From: JABMMZ01 sp044373665
GTDB lineage: Bacteria; Bacteroidota; Bacteroidia; NS11-12g; UBA955
DNA length: 7,394 nucleotides
NCBI GenBank assembly: GCA_044373665.1
Contig: JBIPNH010000115.1
Location: forward strand, 1 to 7,394
Reading direction: 5' to 3'
Of the stretch, positions 1 through 5,288 are shown in pieces; the stretch's first letter is position 1, and each line of letters begins with the position of its first letter. The notes under the pieces are model-generated. The model worked only from the letters and a program-made list of their open reading frames with translations. It had not been told where the DNA came from and ran no database searches. The position numbers and the translations under genes were made by a program.

Positions 1-52
1 CCAAATTAAGATAATAGTTAAATGAATTAATTAATGAATATTTGCAATTGAA

Positions 53-1294
53 ATGAAAGCTGAAATAATAACGATAGGGGATGAGTTATTGCTTGGTCAA
101 GTGGTTGACACAAACAGTGCTTGGTTGGGACAATTGTTGTTTAAGAACAATATTGAAGTTAAATCTAAAACATGTATTAGTGACACCGAAGAGGATATCA
201 TACACCAATTAGAACAAAGTTTAAAAAGGTCACAATTAATTATTTTAACAGGAGGTCTTGGACCAACCAAGGATGATATTACCAAAAAAACATTAGCTAA
301 GTTTTTTAATACAGGATGGCGGATAGACCAAGGTGTTGTTCAGCAATTGGAGCTTTTTTTTGAAAAAAGAAGTCGTAAAATGCTCGAAATTAATGTAATG
401 CAAGCCGAATTGCCCGACTCGTGTGTAACCTTATACAATGAATGGGGAACAGCTCCCGGAATGTGGTTCGAAAAAGAGGGTGCGGTTATTATTAGTTTAC
501 CCGGCGTGCCTTATGAAATGAAACGAATTTTTGAATTAAAAGCATTGCCTCTTATCAAGGAAAAATTTTCTCAATCACCCTTGTATTACAAAACAATGGT
601 TACTTTTAATATTCCCGAATCTTTACTGGCTCTGAAAATTAAAGAGGTAGAAGAGGCATTGCCTCCAACTATCAAGTTAGCCTATTTGCCCAATCTGAAT
701 GTAGTTAGATTGAGGTTGACTGGTGCTAGCTCACATGATGAATCTATTGTTGATGAAATTGAGATATATGCTAACAAAATTAAGGAAATTATCAAAGAAG
801 GGGTAATTGCAGAGAATGATTTAACCTTTCCAGAAATCGTTTCACAATTGCTAATTAAAAATCATTTTACCTTGAGTATTGCGGAAAGTTGTACAGGTGG
901 ATTTATTTCACAACAGTTAACCCAATTGTCAGGCGCTTCTCAGTTTTTTGTGGGTTCTGTTATAAGCTATAGTAATTCAGTAAAACACCATCAATTGGGT
1001 GTTGAATCTATTTTGTTTGAAACAGTTGGAGCGGTTAGTGAACCAGTTGTTGAGCAAATGGCAACTGGGGTTAGGGAAAGATTGCAAACAGATTTTTCAA
1101 TTGCCGTGTCAGGTATAGCAGGTCCAGGTGGGGGTAGTGAGGAAAAACCGGTTGGTACAGTAGTTATAGGTGTATCATCGGCACAAAAAACCATTGTACA
1201 AACCTTTCACTTTATCGGAGACCGAAGCAATGTAATAGGCAGGTCGAGTAACATGGCACTAGCCATGCTTCGCGAATTGGTGCTTTCAAACTAA
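53..1294 (+). CDS. cinA: CinA-family protein (competence/damage-inducible protein A; NMN deamidase-related)
   Basis: The 413-residue protein has the usual full length and two-domain layout of CinA. The N-terminal MoCF/molybdopterin-binding-like domain (about residues 1-170) carries GDELLLG at 9-15, TGGLGPTKDD at 66-75 and SLPGVPYEM at 148-156. The C-terminal CinA/PncC domain (about 258-413) carries AESCTGG at 277-283, the glycine-rich SGIAGPGGG at 353-361 and PVGTVVIG at 366-373. In this family the C-terminal domain hydrolyses nicotinamide mononucleotide to the acid form for pyridine nucleotide recycling, and the N-terminal domain has been linked to ADP-ribose pyrophosphatase activity; which activities this copy keeps is inferred. 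It should be a soluble cytoplasmic enzyme, as no signal peptide or membrane segment is seen. The ATG is the first in frame. AATATTTG at 37-44 is one base off the Bacteroidota -7 element, so a promoter close to the start is possible but weak. The stop overlaps the convergent rluD stop by 4 nt. Confidence 0.95.
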   Translation: MKAEIITIGDELLLGQVVDTNSAWLGQLLFKNNIEVKSKTCISDTEEDIIHQLEQSLKRSQLIILTGGLGPTKDDITKKTLAKFFNTGWRIDQGVVQQLELFFEKRSRKMLEINVMQAELPDSCVTLYNEWGTAPGMWFEKEGAVIISLPGVPYEMKRIFELKALPLIKEKFSQSPLYYKTMVTFNIPESLLALKIKEVEEALPPTIKLAYLPNLNVVRLRLTGASSHDESIVDEIEIYANKIKEIIKEGVIAENDLTFPEIVSQLLIKNHFTLSIAESCTGGFISQQLTQLSGASQFFVGSVISYSNSVKHHQLGVESILFETVGAVSEPVVEQMATGVRERLQTDFSIAVSGIAGPGGGSEEKPVGTVVIGVSSAQKTIVQTFHFIGDRSNVIGRSSNMALAMLRELVLSN

Positions 1295-2319
1295 TAATTC
1301 TGCTGAACGTAAGCTCTGAATTTTTCAAGGAGCTGACTCATATCTTCGGGTAATTCTGTTTCAAAATTCATAAACTCCTTCGTTTGAGGGTGAATAAATC
1401 CAAGAGTTTGAGCGTGTAACGCTTGTCTTGACAGGATTTGAAAACAGTTGTTGATGAAAGTGTCAAACTTGGGCATTTTACTTTGTACCATTACTTTTTT
1501 TCCGCCATAAGCATCATCAGCAAATAAGGTATGTCCGATGTGTCTCATGTGTGCTCGTATTTGGTGAGTTCGTCCTGTTTCCAGCTGACATTCAATAAGG
1601 GTACAAAATCCAAATCTTTCTAAAACTCGGTAATGGGTAACAGCATGTTTACCAACGGCAGGGTCTGCAAACACAGCAGAGAGTCTACGGTCGCGAACAT
1701 CTCGAGCTATATTTCCAACAATGGTATCACTGTCTTTTTTCAAATCGCCCCAAACGATAGCTTTATAAATTCTTTTAATGCTGTGGTCGAAAAATTGCTT
1801 AGCAAGCTGCACCATAGAATCCTCGGTTTTGGCAACAATTAATAAACCACTTGTGTCTTTGTCTATTCGGTGTACTAATCCCGGTCTTTGGTCTGACGAG
1901 AAAGCAGGTAAGTTTTGGAAATGATAAACCAAGGCATTGATTAATGTTCCTGAGTAATTATTAAATCCTGGATGAACTACTAATCCTGCATTTTTGTTAA
2001 CTAATAATAATTCATCGTCTTCATAAATAATATTTAAAGGAATGTTTTCAGGAATTAGTTCGGGGTTACGCGGGGAATTAGGAAGAACAACTGTAACAAT
2101 ATCATGGGGTTTAATCGCATAATTACTTTTGGATGGGCGGTCATTAACTAAAATACTGCCGATGTCAATGCCTTTTTGAACACGTGTTCTAGTCGCATTT
2201 TCAATTCTCATTGTAACGAACTTGTCCAAACGCATAGGAGTTTGTCCCTTGTCTGCAATAAAGCGATGGTGTTCGTAAAGGTCTATGTCTTCTTCTTCGA
2301 TGGTATCTTGTGTGGTCAT
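1291..2319 (-). CDS. rluD: RluD-type 23S rRNA pseudouridine synthase (RluA family)
   Basis: The 342-residue protein is of normal length for RluC/RluD enzymes. An S4 RNA-binding domain spans about residues 28-95 (RLDKFVTMRIENATRTRVQK region), followed by the pseudouridine synthase domain at about 100-325. The family signature HRIDKDTSGLL lies at 150-160, and D153 aligns with the catalytic aspartate that attacks the target uridine. LETGRTHQIRAH at 246-257 and the DDAYGG motif at 268-273 are further conserved RluA-family blocks. The presence of S4 argues for RluC/RluD rather than RluA. RluD modifies helix 69 of 23S rRNA; assigning that exact target here is inference, and the enzyme could have a different site. 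The protein starts with an acidic leader of about 20 residues before the S4 domain. It is read in the same direction as the ribosomal protein THX gene upstream, but a terminator-like hairpin ends 10 nt before its ATG, and no good promoter is visible between the two genes. Confidence 0.93.
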   Translation of the reverse strand: MTTQDTIEEEDIDLYEHHRFIADKGQTPMRLDKFVTMRIENATRTRVQKGIDIGSILVNDRPSKSNYAIKPHDIVTVVLPNSPRNPELIPENIPLNIIYEDDELLLVNKNAGLVVHPGFNNYSGTLINALVYHFQNLPAFSSDQRPGLVHRIDKDTSGLLIVAKTEDSMVQLAKQFFDHSIKRIYKAIVWGDLKKDSDTIVGNIARDVRDRRLSAVFADPAVGKHAVTHYRVLERFGFCTLIECQLETGRTHQIRAHMRHIGHTLFADDAYGGKKVMVQSKMPKFDTFINNCFQILSRQALHAQTLGFIHPQTKEFMNFETELPEDMSQLLEKFRAYVQQNY

Positions 2320-2329
2320 GTATGTGAAT

Positions 2330-2378
2330 AAAAAAATGCTAAATTGGTCTATCTCAGAGAAGCCAATTTAGCATTTTT
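2330..2378 (-). terminator. Strong intrinsic terminator-like hairpin between thx and rluD
   Basis: A perfect 16-bp inverted repeat has arms at 2332-2347 and 2363-2378 around a 15-nt loop. Read on the minus strand, the second arm runs into seven U in a row (A-run at 2330-2336 on the plus strand), the classical arrangement for Rho-independent termination. It begins 22 nt after the thx stop codon, so it should end the thx transcript. The plus-strand orientation also ends in five T, but no plus-strand gene leads into it. It sits directly against the rluD start (10 nt away), so it may also act as an attenuator for rluD. Confidence 0.85.
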
Positions 2379-2400
2379 AAATAAGTGATTGTTCTTTAAA

Positions 2401-2586
2401 TTAATCTTTGGCTTTTTTTACTTTAGCTTTTGCTTTTGGCTCTGCTTTTACTTTTACTGTTTTTGGTGCAGCGGCTTTTGCTTCAGCTTTAGACGGAGTT
2501 GCTTTGGCAACTGGTCTTGGTCTACTTACGCCGTATGTGCCAGCTGTAATTTTACCTTTCTTTGTACGTTGATCTCCTCTTCCCAT
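2401..2586 (-). CDS. thx: 30S ribosomal protein THX (bTHX) with Lys/Ala-rich C-terminal tail
   Basis: This is a small basic protein of 61 residues. The first 24 residues, MGRGDQRTKKGKITAGTYGV and then SRPR, match the MGKGDxxTxKGKxxxGTYGxxRP pattern of ribosomal protein THX, a peptide first known from Thermus that fits into the head of the 30S subunit. The rest (about 26-61) is a low-complexity Lys/Ala/Pro tail ending KAKAKVKKAKD, making the protein more than twice the length of the roughly 26-residue Thermus form. Tailed forms are what I would expect in Bacteroidota. The tail probably stays disordered or contacts rRNA (inference). A good Bacteroidota promoter lies 25 nt before the ATG, and a strong terminator follows the stop, so the gene appears to be a single-gene transcription unit. 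The Phe/Cys-rich open frame antisense to it is only its shadow. Confidence 0.9.
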   Translation of the reverse strand: MGRGDQRTKKGKITAGTYGVSRPRPVAKATPSKAEAKAAAPKTVKVKAEPKAKAKVKKAKD

Positions 2587-2611
2587 GGTATTTTAATATG
2601 TTGTTTATTGG

Positions 2612-2641
2612 CAAATGTAATCGATAATTTTAAATTATCAA
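2612..2641 (-). promoter_or_regulatory. Predicted Bacteroidota sigma-A-type promoter for thx
   Basis: On the minus strand the -7 element is TACATTTG (complement of 2612-2619), an exact match to TAnnTTTG. A TTG for the -33 element (complement of 2639-2641, within TTTTG) lies 19 nt upstream. That spacing fits the range known for Bacteroidota promoters. The -7 element ends 25 nt before the thx ATG, which leaves a short leader. An inverted repeat occupies most of the spacer (see separate entry). Confidence 0.7.
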
Positions 2642-2661
2642 AATGTTTCGTTGATATTATC
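2623..2661. repeat. Inverted-repeat cluster in the thx/flippase divergent region (candidate operator)
   Basis: A perfect 8-bp inverted repeat, GATAATTT-t-AAATTATC, occupies 2623-2639, inside the -33/-7 spacer of the thx promoter. A second repeat overlaps it: TATCAA at 2636-2641 and TTGATA at 2651-2656. The hexamer GATAAT or its complement occurs at 2623, 2634 and 2656, starts spaced 11 and 22 bp apart, roughly one and two helical turns. The sequences are seen directly. A role as a regulator site is inference, and the high AT content makes chance repeats more likely. Confidence 0.4.
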
Positions 2662-2717
2662 TAATCTATCTTAGTTTTATCGAATGCTTACAATGAATGT
2701 GAGTGAATAATTTGTCA

Positions 2718-2747
2718 TTGAAATGTCTATTAATTATTGTTTTTTTG
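2718..2747 (+). promoter_or_regulatory. Possible promoter for the flippase gene (imperfect -7 element)
   Basis: TTG at 2718-2720 is followed after 19 nt by TTTTTTTG at 2740-2747, one mismatch from TAnnTTTG, and the ATG comes 9 nt later. The spacing is right, but the -7 element is part of a run of T and could match by chance. ATAATTTG at 2707-2714 is a weaker alternative. The gene needs a promoter in this 170-nt divergent region because thx upstream points the other way. Confidence 0.3.
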
Positions 2748-2756
2748 TAACAATTA

Positions 2757-4196
2757 ATGAGGTCATTATTTCTAAAAAATTTATTTCTGTTACAAGGTCT
2801 TAATTTGGTTGTCAAACCTGTTTGGATTTTATTGATAGATAGAATGGCCAACAATTTATTGGGGACTGCTTATGGTGAATATTATATTGTTCTCAACTTG
2901 TCTTTGGTGTTTGGGGTTCTCCTAGATATCGGTATTCAAAGTTTTAACAATACACACGTTGCCTCTGATCCATTGTTCTTTAAAAAAAACCTTAAAACAT
3001 TGATTGGGCTCAAACTGATTTTGTCATTAGTCTATTTCGGCATTGTCTTAACTTTAGGTTGGGCCAAACAAGTGAATGTGTCTTTACTTATGATAGTGGC
3101 TGCTAGTCAAATTATAACTTCATTCATTCTTTATTTTAGGAGTAATATCAACGGTCTTCATCATTACAAGATAGATAGCTTTTTGTCGGTGAGCGATAAG
3201 TTTTTTGGAATTATTTTGTGTGTCTTACTGTATTGGTTTCAATGGATAAACGTTTATTATTTTGCATCGGCACAATTGTTAGCCTTGTGCGTTACATTAC
3301 TTATTGCCCTGTATTACAATATTAAATTTTATGCTGAAATTCGAGCAATGGCCTACAAGGTCAATACAGCTGAAGTGAAAATGCTTATTAGAAAAAGTCT
3401 CCCTTTTGCGCTTTTGTTTGCCCTTATGGGGTTATATACTCGTGTGGATGTCGTGCTGATGAACATTCTTTTAGACAATCCTAATTATTACTCATCATTG
3501 TATGCTCAGAGTTATCGTTTTTTGGATGCCTCCTCCATGTTTGCCATGCTTTTTGCAGGATTGCTGCTCCCTATGTTCGCCAAATTGCTAACTAACAATG
3601 AAGATATTAAGCCTCTCACCAAAACTGCAACGACTATTTTGTTATTGACCGCCTTGGTTGTTGGAATGGGTTCAATGTTTTACAACGAAAGAATAATGAA
3701 AATGATGTACGATTATGCTGATGTTGCAGTATGGCAATATTCTTCGCAAACTTTTAAAATAATCATGCTCAGCTTTATTCCTATGGCATTAATTTTTGTT
3801 TTTAGCACCTTATTGACAGCACAAAAGGATATTTATTACCTGATTTTGTTTGCGGCAATTGCTTTGATGGTTAATTTATTGTTAAACTTTATTCTTATTC
3901 CCTCATACAATATACTCGGAGCAGCTGTAGCAACTTTGGTGACACAAAGTGTATTTGCACTCCTTTGTTTGTTTAGATGTTTCCATTTGTTCCAATTCAA
4001 GGTATCTCTAAGCTTGGTAACGCGTTACGGGCTTTTTGTGATTTGCCTTTTTGGGATTTTCTTTTTTGTAAAAGCAATAGGTAATACCGTACTAAGTTTG
4101 GGCTTGTTTGCCATTTTTTCTGTCCTTTTGTCTATTCTGTTGAGGTTAATAAATCCACATACTTTTGTTAATTTCTTAAAAAATAAGGCACAATAA
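2757..4196 (+). CDS. Wzx-like polysaccharide flippase (MOP superfamily, oligosaccharide flippase family)
   Basis: The 479-residue protein is almost entirely made of hydrophobic helices, about 12-14 segments from residue 5 to 465, matching RfbX/Wzx-type exporters in length and layout. Family-like features are DIGIQSFNNTHVA at about 57-69 after the second helix, a charged TM7-like segment YTRVDVVLMNILLD at 227-240, YAQSYRFLDA at 249-258, and the C-terminal block NFILIPSYNILGAAVATLVT at 377-396, typical of MOP flippases. Such proteins move undecaprenyl-linked sugar repeat units from the cytoplasmic to the periplasmic face of the inner membrane. The substrate cannot be told from sequence. It is followed after 68 nt by a Wzz-like gene and then a polymerase/ligase gene, which supports a polysaccharide role over a MurJ (lipid II) role. 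The start is the first ATG and leads straight into the first helix, with no clear Shine-Dalgarno sequence. Confidence 0.85.
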   Translation: MRSLFLKNLFLLQGLNLVVKPVWILLIDRMANNLLGTAYGEYYIVLNLSLVFGVLLDIGIQSFNNTHVASDPLFFKKNLKTLIGLKLILSLVYFGIVLTLGWAKQVNVSLLMIVAASQIITSFILYFRSNINGLHHYKIDSFLSVSDKFFGIILCVLLYWFQWINVYYFASAQLLALCVTLLIALYYNIKFYAEIRAMAYKVNTAEVKMLIRKSLPFALLFALMGLYTRVDVVLMNILLDNPNYYSSLYAQSYRFLDASSMFAMLFAGLLLPMFAKLLTNNEDIKPLTKTATTILLLTALVVGMGSMFYNERIMKMMYDYADVAVWQYSSQTFKIIMLSFIPMALIFVFSTLLTAQKDIYYLILFAAIALMVNLLLNFILIPSYNILGAAVATLVTQSVFALLCLFRCFHLFQFKVSLSLVTRYGLFVICLFGIFFFVKAIGNTVLSLGLFAIFSVLLSILLRLINPHTFVNFLKNKAQ

Positions 4197-4218
4197 AATA
4201 CTTTAAATTAAGTTAGCC

Positions 4219-4247
4219 TTGAGAATTGCTTAAAATTCTTATTTTTG
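4219..4247 (+). promoter_or_regulatory. Predicted Bacteroidota promoter for the wzz-like gene
   Basis: TTG at 4219-4221 and an exact TAnnTTTG match, TATTTTTG, at 4240-4247 are separated by 18 nt. The ATG at 4265 follows 17 nt later, so the transcript leader would be only about ten bases. The 18-nt spacer is itself an inverted repeat, AGAATT-gcttaa-AATTCT (4222-4239), which could be an operator or a weak hairpin ending flippase transcripts. This promoter overlaps an in-frame TTG at 4226 and so argues against using that TTG as the start of the next gene. Confidence 0.65.
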
Positions 4248-4264
4248 CGTTTCATTTATTGAGC

Positions 4265-5287
4265 ATGGAAAATTCTTTCGAAAAACCTTCAAGTGGTATT
4301 ATAACTTTTGCTGATGTTGTTTCTCTTTTTTACAGATGGAGAAAACAGTTTATTGTATTGTCTGTCTTGGCAATAGTAATTTCTTCGGTTGTGTCGTTTA
4401 TGATTACACCCAAATATCAGTCAACAGTTGTTTTTTATCCAACGACTAACAATTCCATTAGTAATGCTTTGTTAGCGGAATTAAACCAAAGACAAAAGGA
4501 TGTATTGGAGTTTGGAGCAGAAGAGGAAGCAGAAAAAGCCTTACAAATATTGCAATCTTCTAAGCTAACTGAACGTTTAATCAGGAATTACAAGTTGATG
4601 GAACATTATAAAATTGATCCAAAAAGTAATTTGAAAAAAACAAGGTTAAATGAAAAAATCAGTTCAAATTTTAAGTTTTCCAGAACTAGATACCTTTCTA
4701 TTAAAGTAGATGTTATGGATGAAAATCCAGAAATGGCCGCCAAAATGGCAAACGGTATTTTAGATTTATACGATTCTATCAAAAACGAAATTCAATTGGA
4801 TGTTGCTATTCCTGCTTTGGAAATTATTAAACGTCAAATGGTTGCCAAAGAAAATGAAATTACAAAAATTAAAGAAGATATGTATAAGCTTGGTTTGGAA
4901 GGGGTAACTAACTATATTGAACAAACCAGAGCAGTTTCTGAGGAAATATACAAAGCTAGAGCTGCAGGAAATATGAACAAAGTATTAGACTTGATGGAGC
5001 AACAAAAGAATTTAGCTCAACATGGTGGTAATTTTACATCCTTGTCTGAAACTTTACTTTTGGAACTTGAACGTTTTTCTGCACTGAAAGCCAAATTTGA
5101 AAGAGCCGAGGTGGATGTTAAGGAAACATTGAATAATAAATTTACGGTAAGTGGAGCTGATGTTGCTGAACAACGCGCTTATCCTGTCAGAAAATTAATA
5201 GTTTTGGTAACACTTATCGCAACCATTTTATTTTCTGCTTTACTTTTTGCCATTTACGAAAAAATTCAAACGACCAAGTCTGTTTAA
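4265..5287 (+). CDS. Wzz-like chain-length determinant / polysaccharide co-polymerase (no kinase domain)
   Basis: The 340-residue protein has the polysaccharide co-polymerase topology. A short cytoplasmic N-terminus with an ITFADVVSLFYRWRKQ motif leads to TM1 at about 29-47, followed by the Wzz-type TPKYQSTVVFYP at 48-59. A large periplasmic, largely helical region spans about 60-308 and includes a charged coiled-coil stretch near 185-290. TM2 is at about 311-331, with a short basic tail. The protein ends after TM2 with no Walker A motif or tyrosine cluster, so the BY-kinase of Wzc-type proteins is missing. The proline-rich signature before TM2 is reduced to one proline (AYPVRK, 305-310). These proteins sit in the inner membrane and set polymer length with Wzy; the exact polymer is unknown. 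The ATG at 4265 is preferred over the TTG 13 codons upstream (4226) because a promoter lies across that TTG, and residues 11-22 resemble the normal Wzz N-terminus. Confidence 0.85.
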   Translation: MENSFEKPSSGIITFADVVSLFYRWRKQFIVLSVLAIVISSVVSFMITPKYQSTVVFYPTTNNSISNALLAELNQRQKDVLEFGAEEEAEKALQILQSSKLTERLIRNYKLMEHYKIDPKSNLKKTRLNEKISSNFKFSRTRYLSIKVDVMDENPEMAAKMANGILDLYDSIKNEIQLDVAIPALEIIKRQMVAKENEITKIKEDMYKLGLEGVTNYIEQTRAVSEEIYKARAAGNMNKVLDLMEQQKNLAQHGGNFTSLSETLLLELERFSALKAKFERAEVDVKETLNNKFTVSGADVAEQRAYPVRKLIVLVTLIATILFSALLFAIYEKIQTTKSV

Positions 5288-5288
5288 T

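Noticed and set aside
1633..1842. A 69-codon plus-strand open frame inside rluD
   Set aside because: It lies wholly within a well-supported gene on the other strand and shows no recognisable motif.
2389..2664. A Phe/Cys-rich plus-strand open frame opposite thx
   Set aside because: It is the antisense shadow of the Lys/Ala-rich thx gene (AAA and GCx codons read as TTT and GC-rich codons). Its composition is not protein-like and it runs through the thx promoter.
2666..2854. A minus-strand open frame across the start of the flippase gene
   Set aside because: It runs through the divergent promoter region and the antisense of the flippase N-terminus, and has no recognisable motif.
4226..4264. 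A 13-codon N-terminal extension of the wzz-like protein starting at TTG 4226
   Set aside because: A good promoter (TTG 4219-4221, TATTTTTG 4240-4247) lies across it, so the transcript probably starts after this codon. The ATG at 4265 gives a normal Wzz N-terminus.
4197..4264. A flippase terminator in the flippase-wzz gap
   Set aside because: The only hairpin is a 6-bp AT-rich stem (4222-4239) followed by TATTTTTG. It is too weak to call a terminator and is better explained as the promoter spacer.
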